This document shows positions 7,472 to 16,044 of a stretch of DNA of 32,067 nt, in pieces. Position numbers and translations under genes: made by a program. This stretch comes from Lachnospiraceae bacterium (GTDB taxonomy: Bacteria; Bacillota; Clostridia; Lachnospirales; Lachnospiraceae). The stretch covers positions 1 to 32,067 of the forward strand of contig JAUNAG010000013.1 of NCBI GenBank assembly GCA_030527685.1, read 5' to 3'. The notes below the pieces were generated by a model, which had not been told where the DNA came from, made no database searches, and saw only the letters and a list, made by a program, of their open reading frames with translations. Every line of letters starts with the position of its first letter. Position 1 is the first letter of the stretch.

Positions 7472-9739
7472 TTACTCGTCCTCTCCCACAACAGGCTCGG
7501 CCGGAATGAACCTCTTCTCTCCTGCCTGTGCCTTCTGCTTCGGCACCCATTCCCAGGCTTCCTTCATGAAGAGCTCCTGTGAATTGACCGGCTGTCTGCT
7601 GCGTCTGTTGACCTTCTCATAGGAGCCGTCCGGCTGCATGATGTGTGCCTTTACGTTGTCATCAAATTCTGTCATCAGGATTCTCTGAACTTCTGCCTTC
7701 AGATCCTCCTGCTCAACCGGGAACACGATCTCAACGCGCTTATCGAGATTTCTGGGCATCCAGTCTGCGGAACCCATGAACACCTCATCGTCTCCGTTAT
7801 TGTGGAACCAGAAGATTCTGGAGTGCTCCAGGAAATTTCCCACAATCGAGCGCACACGAATATGCTCCGAAACGCCCGGGATTCCGGTCTTCAGGCAGCA
7901 GATTCCGCGCACAAGCAGATCAATTTCCACGCCTGCCGCAGATGCCTGATACAGTGCACTGATTACGGCAGGGTCGCAGAGTGAATTCATCTTGGCACGG
8001 ATAAATGCCGGCTTTCCTGCAGCTGCATTTTCCGTCTCTCTTGCAATCATGTGCAGGAAGGACTTCTTCAGCCAGTACGGTGCCACCAGCAGCTTGTACC
8101 AGCGGTCCGGCTCAGAATAGCCTGAGAGCATGTTGAAGACAGCTGTTGCGTCCTGGCCGATTGCCTCATTGCAGGTAAACAGACCGAGGTCTGTATACAG
8201 CTTTGCAGTCGAATCATTATAGTTTCCGGTTCCCAGATGTACATAGCGGCGGATGCCGTCCTCTTCACGGCGTACCACCATTGTAATCTTGCTGTGCACC
8301 TTCAGTCCGAGCAGACCGTAGATGACGTGGCAGCCGGCTTTTTCAAGTGTCTTCGCCCAGGCGATGTTGTGCTCCTCGTCAAAGCGGGCCTTCAGCTCAA
8401 CCAGTACGGTTACCTGTTTGCCGTTGTCTGCAGCCTGTGCCAGCGCATGAATAATCGGCGAATTGCCGCTGACTCTGTAAAGTGTCTGCTTGATAGCCAG
8501 AACCTGCGGATCCTTTGCCGCCTGTTTGACAAAGCTGACAACCGGATCGAAGCTCATATACGGATGATGGACGAGAATATCCCGCTTTCTGATGGAGTCA
8601 AAGACATTTTCATCCTCTGCAAACTCCTTAACCGGAGCCGGCGTATAGCGCGGTGTCTTATAGGCATCAAAGCCGTCGATTCCATAGAGCTTCATGCAGA
8701 AGGTCAGATCAAGCGGACCGCTGATGTAGTACAGATCATCGTCGCCGATTGCAAATTCCTTGCGCAGAATCTTCAGCAGGCGCTTATCGATGCCTTCGCC
8801 TACCTCCAGACGGATGACTTCGCCCCACTGGCGTTTCTTCAGCTGACGCTGAATCTCGATCAGAAGGTCCTCAGCCTCATCCTCGTCAATGGTGAGGTCT
8901 GCATTTCTCATAACACGATAAGGGCAGGTGCAGATGACATCGTAGTGCTGGAACAGAGAATCGATATACTTTCTGATAACCTCTTCCAGAAGAATCACGC
9001 ATCTGACGCCGTCCTCGGCGTTCGGAAGCTCAATTACACGCGGCAGAACGGACGGAACCTGCACGGTTGCGAATTCGGCTGACTTCTTCTTTTTCTTTGA
9101 CTTGCCGCCGTCGCCTTCTTCCTTGACCATAATCAGAGCGCCGATGTTCAGCGATTTGTTGCGGACAAGCGGGAACGGACGGGATGAATCCATGGCCATC
9201 GGTGTGAGAACCGGATAAATCTCGCGCTCGAAGTAGCGGTCCAGATAGCGGCTCTGCGTCTCACTCAGAGTCTCATAGTCTGCAATAAAGCGAAGTCCTG
9301 CCTTCTCCAGAGACGGCACGAGCATACGGTTGAAGGTGTTGTACTGCTCTTTCACAAAGCTGTGCACCTGCTCGTTCAGAGCCTGCAGCTGCATCTCGGG
9401 AGTCATGCCGGCAATGTCTGTTCCTGTATAGCCTGCATGCACCTGATCCTTCAGGGACGCGATACGGACCATGAAGAATTCATCCAGGTTTGACTGCGTG
9501 ATCGACAGGAATTTCAGACGCTCAAAGAGCGGAACGATCTTCGAATCACGTGCTTCTCCGAGGCAGCGCTCGTCAAACTTCAGCCAGGACAGCTCGCGGT
9601 TATAGAAATACGCCGGATCTCTGAAATTCGGTGTTTCCTGTGCTGCTTCCTTTGCAGCATTTGCTTTCTGCTCCGCTGCCCTGCCCTGTGCCTTGCTGTT
9701 CACTTTTTCAGGAGTTTTATCGGATGCTTTTCCTGCCAT
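7472..9739 (-). CDS. ppk: Polyphosphate kinase 1
   Basis: PPK1 of 755 residues, which reversibly makes inorganic polyphosphate from the gamma-phosphate of ATP. The family start RDPAYFYNRELSWLKFDERCL is present after a low-complexity charged tail of about 40 residues. The autophosphorylated histidine is in VHLGTGNYNDST near residue 498, followed by KLYTDLGLFT; a second phospholipase-D-like motif occurs as FLEHSRIFWFHNN and GSADWMPRNLDKRVE. The length is somewhat above the usual 690-700 because of the N-terminal tail and a lysine-rich insert (GGKSKKKKKSAEF). The ATG lies 3 bases after the ppx stop, so the two are translationally linked. Confidence 0.96.
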   Translation of the reverse strand: MAGKASDKTPEKVNSKAQGRAAEQKANAAKEAAQETPNFRDPAYFYNRELSWLKFDERCLGEARDSKIVPLFERLKFLSITQSNLDEFFMVRIASLKDQVHAGYTGTDIAGMTPEMQLQALNEQVHSFVKEQYNTFNRMLVPSLEKAGLRFIADYETLSETQSRYLDRYFEREIYPVLTPMAMDSSRPFPLVRNKSLNIGALIMVKEEGDGGKSKKKKKSAEFATVQVPSVLPRVIELPNAEDGVRCVILLEEVIRKYIDSLFQHYDVICTCPYRVMRNADLTIDEDEAEDLLIEIQRQLKKRQWGEVIRLEVGEGIDKRLLKILRKEFAIGDDDLYYISGPLDLTFCMKLYGIDGFDAYKTPRYTPAPVKEFAEDENVFDSIRKRDILVHHPYMSFDPVVSFVKQAAKDPQVLAIKQTLYRVSGNSPIIHALAQAADNGKQVTVLVELKARFDEEHNIAWAKTLEKAGCHVIYGLLGLKVHSKITMVVRREEDGIRRYVHLGTGNYNDSTAKLYTDLGLFTCNEAIGQDATAVFNMLSGYSEPDRWYKLLVAPYWLKKSFLHMIARETENAAAGKPAFIRAKMNSLCDPAVISALYQASAAGVEIDLLVRGICCLKTGIPGVSEHIRVRSIVGNFLEHSRIFWFHNNGDDEVFMGSADWMPRNLDKRVEIVFPVEQEDLKAEVQRILMTEFDDNVKAHIMQPDGSYEKVNRRSRQPVNSQELFMKEAWEWVPKQKAQAGEKRFIPAEPVVGEDE

Positions 9740-9742
9740 AGT

Positions 9743-11284
9743 TTATACCCCTTTATTTCTGACTTTCAGAACCGGACGAAGATGATAGATTTCCTCGAAG
9801 AAATCAATATTTTCCCGGAAAATTCCCTGTTCCAGAAGATAACTGTCGTTGACGTCCACCGTAATCAGAAGCTCATGCTCCTTCTTTGTGACTGTCAGCC
9901 GGTCTACCTTCTGCAGGTAGCTCTGGTCCAGGCTGTTTGCAATACGCATGATAGCGGCGAGCTGGCTGACCAGCATATATTCGCTGACCGAGAGTTCCTC
10001 GTTGATTCCGGCTTCCTTATAGTAGCCGAGCTCCTGCGTATTGTAGCGGACGACATTGGCAATAATGCGGCGCTCTCTGACCGACAGACCGATGATTTCA
10101 GTTGACATAATAATATTATAAGAGCATTCCGCTACGTTGACCAGACTGATGTATTTGCCGCAGTCATGCAGATAGCAGGCTACTCTTAAAAGCAGTCTCG
10201 CTCTCGCATCAAGTCCTGCGGATTTCTTCAGCACCTCAAAGATCGCATCCGCTGCCTCCACCAGCTTTTCATTGTGCGGCTTGTAGCTTGCATAGCGTCT
10301 TGCGATGTTCTTGGCGGCCATCAGGATATCCTGTTCAAAATCATGAACCGGTCTGATGAACTTCTTCTTTTCCGCATAGTCGTAGGCGATGCCGTCCGTC
10401 AGCTGGATGCCCGGAAGCCAGATTGTCTGAATGTTCAGATCCTCAATCAGCTTGCGGTATACGGTTGCTGTCGGAATCAGCACGGAAGACATCTCTGCGG
10501 AGATGCCGAGCTCATCTGCCACATCACGCGGCGAGCTGTGTACGACATGCTTGTACCACTCCATGAATTCCGCCTTCGTCTCGGTCTTGTTCAGATCGTT
10601 GCGGTTCTGGAAGATCAGGTTGGTAAAGTAGTCACCGACCAGAATAATATTCTCGATGTTTCTGTTCTTCAGATACATTTTCCGCACATTGACAAGATCC
10701 TTATGGATCAGCTGCTCTACGAGCTCGTCGTAATGCACGGTATCATTCTGCAGGGAAGAAAGTCGTTCACGGACGCGCAGCGATCCAAGCAGAATATTCT
10801 GTGTCATGACCAGTACGTCGTTATCGAAGATGGAGATCTGTGTACTGCCGCCTCCGACGTCGATAATCGCCGTGCCTTTTTCGATGAATTTCTGGAATTC
10901 CTCGCCCTTTGAGGCAATCGACTTATAGCCTAAGAAACGCTGCTCCGAGTTTGACAGGACGTCAATCTCGATTCCCGCGGTACGCCGGATCATGTCCACG
11001 GCGAGATAGCGGTTGCGCGCCTCGCGAAAGGCCGACTTGGCGCAGGCACGGTAGTCACTGACACCGTACTCCTTCATAATGCGCTTATAATCTGTCAGAA
11101 TCGCGGACAGCTGCTGCAGCTTTTCCATTGTAATATGCTGCTTCGCATACGTGTCCTTGCCAAGCTCCAGACTCTGGCGCACGCGCGTCAGCGAACGGAG
11201 TCCGTTCTTTTTCGTCAGCTCAAAGATCTCCATTGAGACATCGTAGGACGCAATATCGATTGCGGCAAATGTTGTGACAGCCAT
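9743..11284 (-). CDS. ppx: Exopolyphosphatase, Ppx/GppA family with HD-type C-terminal domain
   Basis: Protein of 513 residues that hydrolyses terminal phosphates of polyphosphate or (GppA activity) pppGpp. The actin-fold ATPase-like N-terminal domain starts FAAIDIASYDVSMEIFEL and carries the phosphate-binding loop AIIDVGGGSTQISIF near residues 140-155. The C-terminal third is an HD-like helical domain with CYLHDCGKYISLV, as in E. coli PPX. The first loop reads DIAS where many members have DIGS or DLGS, a minor deviation. A GGGAGGGG site precedes the ATG. It is co-directional with and 3 bases from ppk, which makes the polymer it degrades. PPX versus pppGpp hydrolase cannot be settled from sequence. 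Confidence 0.92.
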   Translation of the reverse strand: MAVTTFAAIDIASYDVSMEIFELTKKNGLRSLTRVRQSLELGKDTYAKQHITMEKLQQLSAILTDYKRIMKEYGVSDYRACAKSAFREARNRYLAVDMIRRTAGIEIDVLSNSEQRFLGYKSIASKGEEFQKFIEKGTAIIDVGGGSTQISIFDNDVLVMTQNILLGSLRVRERLSSLQNDTVHYDELVEQLIHKDLVNVRKMYLKNRNIENIILVGDYFTNLIFQNRNDLNKTETKAEFMEWYKHVVHSSPRDVADELGISAEMSSVLIPTATVYRKLIEDLNIQTIWLPGIQLTDGIAYDYAEKKKFIRPVHDFEQDILMAAKNIARRYASYKPHNEKLVEAADAIFEVLKKSAGLDARARLLLRVACYLHDCGKYISLVNVAECSYNIIMSTEIIGLSVRERRIIANVVRYNTQELGYYKEAGINEELSVSEYMLVSQLAAIMRIANSLDQSYLQKVDRLTVTKKEHELLITVDVNDSYLLEQGIFRENIDFFEEIYHLRPVLKVRNKGV

Positions 11285-11308
11285 GACGATGACACCCCTC
11301 CCGGTGTT

Positions 11309-11599
11309 TTATGCCTCTTCGTCTGTGCGAAGTGCTTCCTGTTTGTTCCTGCTGATCGTGAAGATTGTGTCGTACAGCTTTGCAATGCCTTCAGCGTATT
11401 CCTGAGTAGATGCGCGCTCCTTTAATTCCGCGATCTTGCTTTCCTCACGCTTTGCATCGAAAACCGGCAGTCCTCTTGACGCCTTGTACGCACCGATTTT
11501 TCCGGCAACTTCCATGCGTCGCTCAAAGAGCTGCTGGAACTGCCTGTCAATTTCATCAATTTCTTTTCTGTAGATTTCCATTTCTGTCATGTCTTCCAT
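11309..11599 (-). CDS. Chorismate mutase, AroQ class
   Basis: Small all-helical enzyme of up to 96 residues converting chorismate to prephenate for Phe and Tyr synthesis. The family pattern is plain: YRKEIDEIDRQFQQLFERRMEVAGKIGAYKASRGLPVFDAKREE, with the conserved Arg, Lys and Asp/Arg-Glu active-site residues, and an ISRNKQ end. The start is uncertain: no Shine-Dalgarno site is seen before ATG at 11599; in-frame ATGs three and six codons later are alternatives. It precedes ppx by 24 bases and is not accompanied by other aromatic genes, an unusual partnership. Confidence 0.85.
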   Translation of the reverse strand: MEDMTEMEIYRKEIDEIDRQFQQLFERRMEVAGKIGAYKASRGLPVFDAKREESKIAELKERASTQEYAEGIAKLYDTIFTISRNKQEALRTDEEA

Positions 11600-11639
11600 T
11601 ATGACACAAATGCTCTGGAAAAACTACAGATATTCCTGC

Positions 11640-11668
11640 TTGCGATGACTCCCCGAATAGGATAGAAT
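11640..11668 (+). promoter_or_regulatory. Promoter of rnpB
   Basis: TTGCGA (11640-11645), a 17-base spacer and TAGAAT (11663-11668) lie immediately before the 5' end of the RNase P RNA. The predicted start is near 11674. Confidence 0.6.
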
Positions 11669-11673
11669 AGTGA

Positions 11674-12020
11674 CCGCGGCGGGGTATACGGTCGCGGGGA
11701 GTTTCCTTTGCGGAAACTTCACGAGGAAAGTCCGGGCTTCACAGGGCAGGATGCCGGATAACGTCCGGCAGGGGTAACCCTCGGGAAAGCGCAGCAGAAA
11801 ACAACCGCCTCTTTTGAGGTAAGGGTGAAAAGGCAGTGTAAGAGACTACCGCCTCGCTGGTAACAGGGAGGGCATATGCAAGCCCCATCCGAAGCAAGAC
11901 TGAATAGGAGCGCAGGCGGCCCGCTCATGCTCCAGGTAAGTTGCTTGAGCCGTTCGGCGACGGACGGCCTAGACAGATGACCGTACACGACAGAACCCGG
12001 CTTATCGCCCCACCGCATTT
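11674..12020 (+). ncRNA. rnpB: RNase P RNA, bacterial type A
   Basis: Catalytic RNA that matures the 5' end of tRNA precursors. The universal motifs are present in order: GAGGAAAGTCCGGGC near 11723, GGTAACAGGGAGGGC, GAAGCAAGACTGAATAG-like J regions, the CCA-binding loop segment around CCAGGTAAG, and AGACAGATGACCGT followed by GACAGAACCCGGCTTAT near the 3' end. The terminal P1 helix can be seen: GCGG-GGGG at 11676-11684 pairs with CCCC-CCGC at 12008-12016 with one mismatch. The A-type architecture fits Clostridia rather than Bacilli. A hairpin terminator follows about 50 bases on. Ends are approximate to a few bases. Confidence 0.95.
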
Positions 12021-12066
12021 TAAATTCATTACACACCAGTACTTCTTATACGCATAAAAGACGGTC

Positions 12067-12098
12067 GACAGCCTTTGGACTGATCGGCTGTCTTTTTT
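12067..12098 (+). terminator. Intrinsic terminator after rnpB
   Basis: GACAGCC (12067-12073) pairs with GGCTGTC (12086-12092), followed by six T. Confidence 0.85.
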
Positions 12099-12117
12099 AC
12101 TTTCCGCTACTTTCCGA

Positions 12118-12146
12118 TACTCATCGATGCAATAATGATGTATACT
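12118..12146 (+). promoter_or_regulatory. Candidate promoter of the pentose-phosphate operon
   Basis: TATACT (12141-12146) with a weak TACTCA 17 bases upstream. The leader that follows holds a 6-base hairpin, GGTTCA-CTTC-TGAACC at 12176-12191, just before the ribosome binding site. Confidence 0.35.
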
Positions 12147-12216
12147 GTAAAGATGGGTGGATAGCTCAAAAATCAGGTTCACTTCTGAACCGTTATAAAG
12201 GTTAGGAGATACTCTC

Positions 12217-12915
12217 ATGCTTGAAGAATTAAAAAAAGAAGTGTATGAAGCTAATATGCTGCTTCCGGAATACGGTCTTGTTACCTTTACATGGGGAAAT
12301 GTCAGTGGTGTCGATCGCGAGAAGGGACTTTTCGCCATCAAACCGAGCGGCGTTGATTATGATAAGCTGACACCGGATGATATTGTTCTGGTCGACTTTG
12401 ACGGCAACAAGGTGGAAGGTAAGATGAATCCGTCCTCCGACACTGCCACACATGCTTATCTTTATAAGATGTTCCCGACTCTCGGCGGCATTGTTCACAC
12501 ACATTCTCCGTATGCAACAAGCTGGGCTCAGGCCGGAAGAAGCATTCCGTGCTACGGCACAACTCATGCAGATTATTATTACGGCGAGGTTCCGTGCGTA
12601 CGCTGCCTGACAGCAGAGGAAATCGAGGAAGCTTACGAGTTCAACACCGGCAAGCTGATTGTCGATGAGTTCATCGCACAGGGCAAGGACCCGGATGCCG
12701 TTTCCGCAGTTCTCTGCACAAACCACGGCCCGTTCACATGGGGCAAGAATCCGGTAGCTGCAGTTCACAGTGCAGTTGTTCTGGAAGAAGTTGCCAAGAT
12801 GGCTTACAGAACCGAACTGATCAACCCGAAGGTACAGCCGGCTCCGCAGTGCCTCCAGGATAAGCACTACTTCCGCAAGCACGGTGCAAACGCTTATTAC
12901 GGTCAGGGAAATTAA
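12217..12915 (+). CDS. araD: L-ribulose-5-phosphate 4-epimerase
   Basis: Class-II-aldolase-like epimerase of 232 residues interconverting L-ribulose 5-phosphate and D-xylulose 5-phosphate. Visible family marks are FTWGNVSGVDR near the start, KPSGVDYDKL (phosphate binding), the zinc-binding SSDTATH and HTHSPYAT with two histidines, the third zinc histidine in CTNHGPFTWG, and the C-terminal YYGQ with the tyrosine used in catalysis by E. coli AraD. The start has GGTTAGGAG upstream. AraD, UlaF and SgbE are hard to separate; no arabinose or ascorbate genes are nearby. It heads the operon with transketolase and Rpe, so it probably serves as an entry to xylulose 5-phosphate. Confidence 0.92.
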   Translation: MLEELKKEVYEANMLLPEYGLVTFTWGNVSGVDREKGLFAIKPSGVDYDKLTPDDIVLVDFDGNKVEGKMNPSSDTATHAYLYKMFPTLGGIVHTHSPYATSWAQAGRSIPCYGTTHADYYYGEVPCVRCLTAEEIEEAYEFNTGKLIVDEFIAQGKDPDAVSAVLCTNHGPFTWGKNPVAAVHSAVVLEEVAKMAYRTELINPKVQPAPQCLQDKHYFRKHGANAYYGQGN

Positions 12916-12996
12916 TCTGAACAGGTCCCGAATAACGATTACGGGAGCAAAATGACACCGCAATCGATTTTCAAAATACACCAGGAGGAATATACA

Positions 12997-13824
12997 GTGA
13001 ATACACAGGATCTTAAGAAAGTTGCCGTTGAGGTCCGGAAGGGCATCATCGAAGCCACACATTCCGCAAAGTCCGGTCATCCGGGCGGTTCCCTCTCTGC
13101 TGCAGATATCTTTACCTATCTGTATATGGAAGAACTGAACGTGGATCCGCAGGATCCGAAGAATCCGGACAGAGACCGCTTTGTTCTTTCCAAAGGCCAC
13201 ACTGCTCCGGGCTACTACTCTGCTATGGCGCAGAAGGGTTACTTCCCGGTTGAAGAGCTGAAGACTCTTCGTCATACCGGCGCACGCCTGCAGGGTCATC
13301 CGTCTATGAATTATCTTCCGGGCATCGATATGAGCAGCGGCTCTCTCGGTCAGGGCATCTCCGCAGCCTGCGGTATGGCTCTTGCTGCCAAGATGCAGAA
13401 CAAAGACTACAGAGTCTATACTCTTCTCGGCGACGGCGAAATTCAGGAAGGCCAGGTCTGGGAAGCTTCCATGTTTGCTGCTGCAAAGAAGCTTGATAAC
13501 CTCGTTGTGATCGTCGACAACAACAACCTGCAGATCGACGGCACCATCGAAGAAGTCAACAGCCCGTACCCGATCGACAAGAAGTTCGAAGCCTTCAATT
13601 TCCATGTCATCAACATCGACGGTCATGACTTCGATCAGATCCGCGCTGCTTTTAAGGAAGCACGTGAAACAAAGGGTGTTCCGACAGCCATCATCGCCAA
13701 GACAATCAAGGGCAAGGATGTCAGCTTCATGGAGAATCAGGCTTCCTGGCACGGTGCTGCTCCGAACGACGAACAGTACGCACAGGCGATCGCAGAACTT
13801 GAAAGGATTGGTGAAGCATTATGA
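12997..13824 (+). CDS. Transketolase, N-terminal (thiamine-diphosphate-binding) subunit
   Basis: First half of a split transketolase, 275 residues, which binds thiamine diphosphate and moves two-carbon units between sugar phosphates. Motifs are HSAKSGHPGGSLS, FVLSKGHTAPGYYSAM, LPGIDMSSGSLGQGISAA, and the ThDP/Mg motif GDGEIQEGQVWEA through VVDNNNLQIDG. I chose the GTG at 12997 because an AGGAGG lies 8 bases upstream (12983-12988). An ATG at 12952 in the same frame would add 15 residues not shared with the family. It overlaps the C-terminal subunit by 4 bases (ATGA), so the two are translationally coupled. Confidence 0.93.
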   Translation: MNTQDLKKVAVEVRKGIIEATHSAKSGHPGGSLSAADIFTYLYMEELNVDPQDPKNPDRDRFVLSKGHTAPGYYSAMAQKGYFPVEELKTLRHTGARLQGHPSMNYLPGIDMSSGSLGQGISAACGMALAAKMQNKDYRVYTLLGDGEIQEGQVWEASMFAAAKKLDNLVVIVDNNNLQIDGTIEEVNSPYPIDKKFEAFNFHVINIDGHDFDQIRAAFKEARETKGVPTAIIAKTIKGKDVSFMENQASWHGAAPNDEQYAQAIAELERIGEAL

Positions 13825-14762
13825 GTGACGTAAAGAAGATTGCTACCAGACAGAGCTATGGTGAGGCTCTTCGTGATCTCGCCGAAGAATACCCGAACCT
13901 GGTCGTTCTGGATGCCGACCTTGCCGGCGCCACCAAGACCGGTATCTTCAAGAAGGCATATCCGGACCGCTTTGTTGACTGCGGTATCGCAGAAGGCAAC
14001 ATGATGACAATCGCTGCAGGTCTCGCTGCTTCCGGTATGATTCCGTTTGCAAGTACATTTGCCATGTTTGCTGCAGGCCGTGCATATGAACAGGTCCGCA
14101 ACTCCATCGGCTATCCGCATCTGAATGTCAAGATCGGCGCTACACATGCCGGCATCACTGTCGGTGAGGACGGTGCAAGCCACCAGTGCCTTGAGGATCT
14201 CGCTCTGATGCGTGCGATCCCGGGTATGGTTGTTATGTGCCCGGCTGATGATATCGAAGCCAAGAAGGCTGTTAAGGCTGCTCTTGATTATGTCGGCCCG
14301 GTTTATATCCGCTTCGGTCGTGCAGCTGTTCCGGTTATCTCTGATCCGGACGCAGAATTTGAAATCGGCAAGGGAACTGTTGTCCGCGAAGGCAGTGATG
14401 TCACCATCGTTGCAAACGGCATTGAAGTTGCCTATGCTCTGGAGGCAGCTGAGCTGCTGAAGGCAGACGGCATTGACGCAGAGGTCATCAATATCTGCAC
14501 CATCAAGCCGCTTGACGAGGATCTGATTATCGCTTCTGCAAAGAAGACCGGAAAGGTTGTCACCGCAGAAGAGCACAGCATCATCGGTGGTCTCGGCGGA
14601 GCAGTCGCAGAATGCCTCTCCGAGAAGCTTCCGACTCCGCTTTACCGCATCGGCGTCAGAGATCGCTTCGGCGAATCAGGCCCGGCCGGTGAACTCGTAA
14701 AGAAGTATGAGCTTGACGGCAACGGCATCTACAAGCAAGTGAAAGGATTTCTTAATAAATGA
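13821..14762 (+). CDS. Transketolase, C-terminal (pyrimidine-binding) subunit
   Basis: Second half of the split enzyme, 313 residues. It carries the pyrimidine-binding domain with FVDCGIAEGNMMTIAAGLA, where the glutamate activates thiamine diphosphate, then the THAGITVGEDGASHQCLEDLAL loop, the YIRFGR segment, and the C-terminal transketolase domain with AEEHSIIGGLGGAVAE. It overlaps the N-subunit stop and the rpe start by ATGA on both sides, so the three are a tightly coupled translation unit. The family also includes DXS-like and dihydroxyacetone synthase proteins, but the operon setting with rpe supports transketolase. Confidence 0.92.
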   Translation: MSDVKKIATRQSYGEALRDLAEEYPNLVVLDADLAGATKTGIFKKAYPDRFVDCGIAEGNMMTIAAGLAASGMIPFASTFAMFAAGRAYEQVRNSIGYPHLNVKIGATHAGITVGEDGASHQCLEDLALMRAIPGMVVMCPADDIEAKKAVKAALDYVGPVYIRFGRAAVPVISDPDAEFEIGKGTVVREGSDVTIVANGIEVAYALEAAELLKADGIDAEVINICTIKPLDEDLIIASAKKTGKVVTAEEHSIIGGLGGAVAECLSEKLPTPLYRIGVRDRFGESGPAGELVKKYELDGNGIYKQVKGFLNK

Positions 14763-15421
14763 ATATTTTAGCACCATCCATTCTTTCTGCTGATTTCGGA
14801 CACCTTACAGATCAGATCAAAGAAACTGAAAAGGGGGGCGCCCTCTGGTCACACATTGATGTAATGGACGGTCATTTTGTTCCGCAGATTTCTTTTGGCA
14901 TACCGGTCATCAAAAGCATTCGCCCGCAGCTTCCCGGTCTCTTCTTCGACGCCCATCTGATGGTGTTTGAACCGGAGACCATGATTGCTGACGTTGCCGA
15001 TGCCGGTGCCGATCTGATTACCTTCCATCTGGAAGCAACCGAACATCCGGAAAAATGCATCGAGCTGATCCGGAACGCCGGCAAGAAGGTCGGAATCTCC
15101 ATTAAGCCGAAGACTCCTGTCGAAACTGTATTGCCCTATCTGGATCAGGTGGATCTGCTTCTGATCATGACTGTTGAACCCGGTTTCGGAGGACAGAAAT
15201 ATATCGAAGCCTCCAATGACAGAATCCGGGAAGTCAGATCCTATATCGACCGGAACAGTCTTTCTGTACTGGTTGAAATCGACGGCGGTGTCACACTGGA
15301 CAATGTTGAAGTTCCCCTTGAGGCAGGTGCCGAGGTCATCGTATCCGGCTCAGCTGTCTATAAGGGTGACATCTGCAGGAATACAGCGGATTTCAACGCT
15401 GTTCTTGCGAAGTATTCATAA
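14759..15421 (+). CDS. rpe: Ribulose-phosphate 3-epimerase
   Basis: TIM-barrel metalloenzyme of 220 residues interconverting D-ribulose 5-phosphate and D-xylulose 5-phosphate. Diagnostic motifs are APSILSADF at the start, HIDVMDGHFVPQISFG (metal histidine and catalytic Asp), FFDAHLMV, MTVEPGFGGQ (phosphate loop), EIDGGVTLDN, and VSGSAVYKGD at the end. The ATG overlaps the transketolase stop by 4 bases. It closes the pentose-phosphate operon and is followed by a strong terminator. Confidence 0.97.
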   Translation: MNILAPSILSADFGHLTDQIKETEKGGALWSHIDVMDGHFVPQISFGIPVIKSIRPQLPGLFFDAHLMVFEPETMIADVADAGADLITFHLEATEHPEKCIELIRNAGKKVGISIKPKTPVETVLPYLDQVDLLLIMTVEPGFGGQKYIEASNDRIREVRSYIDRNSLSVLVEIDGGVTLDNVEVPLEAGAEVIVSGSAVYKGDICRNTADFNAVLAKYS

Positions 15422-15435
15422 CTGACAGATAGCCC

Positions 15436-15470
15436 AAAAATCCCTGCGGCGTTAAGCCGCAGGGATTTTT
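15436..15470. terminator. Bidirectional terminator between rpe and pyrI
   Basis: A perfect 15-base stem (15436-15450 with 15456-15470) encloses a 5-base loop and has an A-run on one side and a T-run on the other. It ends the plus-strand pentose operon and can also stop minus-strand pyrI transcription arriving from the right. Confidence 0.9.
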
Positions 15471-15572
15471 TAGGTTTATTAACTGTTATGAAATTGGCCG
15501 CACCGCGAAGGGGCTTACCTGTAAAAGTCCGATTGCTCCGTGCTTCGCACTCCCGCAATCGCCACAGTACTT

Positions 15573-16043
15573 TTATTTCTTAAGTTTTCCGTCCCACTTC
15601 TCTTCGCAGTATCTGCAGCGATAGAGTTCCTTTTCCGGATCTGCAAGGACGAAGATCTGATCCAGGCCTGTCTCGATCGATGTGATGCAGCGCGGGTTCT
15701 TGCAGCTGATGACATTGACGACGGATTCCGGAAGCTTCAGTTCCTTCTTCTCGATGATCTTGCTGTCCTTGATGACATTGACCGTAATGTTGTGATCAAT
15801 GAAACCAAGTACATCCAGGTCAAGATAATCAACCGGGCAGGCTACCTTGATGATATCCTTGCGGCCCATCTTGCTGGATGTGGCATTCTTGATGATTGCA
15901 ACGGTGCAGTCAAGTTTGCCGAGCTTCAGATAACGATAGATGGTCATGGCATGTCCTGCTTCGATATGATCGAGGACGAAGCCTTCTTCAAGAGCGCCGA
16001 TTGCAAGTGTGCTGCCTGCCTTAGACTCATTCATGTTTGCCAT
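15573..16043 (-). CDS. pyrI: Aspartate carbamoyltransferase regulatory chain
   Basis: Allosteric subunit of 156 residues that lets nucleotides tune aspartate carbamoyltransferase. The N-terminal effector domain has LAIGALEEGFVLDHI and AGHAMTIYRYL; the zinc domain carries CKNPRC and YRCRYCEEKW, the four cysteines that hold zinc at the interface with PyrB. I chose the ATG at 16043, 1 base after the pyrB stop, using the GGAGG inside the pyrB end; an in-frame ATG at 16064 lies within pyrB and adds 7 unlikely residues. The C-terminus is KKWDGKLKK-like (WDGKLKK). Confidence 0.95.
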   Translation of the reverse strand: MANMNESKAGSTLAIGALEEGFVLDHIEAGHAMTIYRYLKLGKLDCTVAIIKNATSSKMGRKDIIKVACPVDYLDLDVLGFIDHNITVNVIKDSKIIEKKELKLPESVVNVISCKNPRCITSIETGLDQIFVLADPEKELYRCRYCEEKWDGKLKK

Positions 16044-16044
16044 T

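Noticed and set aside
11719-12341. Minus-strand frames across rnpB and the start of araD
   Set aside because: They lie on a structured RNA gene and an antisense coding start; no ribosome binding sites or domains.
12229-13752. A 507-residue open frame on the minus strand across araD and the transketolase N-subunit
   Set aside because: It is antisense to two well-supported genes with family motifs, has Cys/Ile-rich low-quality composition, and no ribosome binding site.
13737-14576. A 279-residue minus-strand frame across the transketolase C-subunit
   Set aside because: Antisense shadow of a conserved gene; composition is atypical and no recognisable domain is present.
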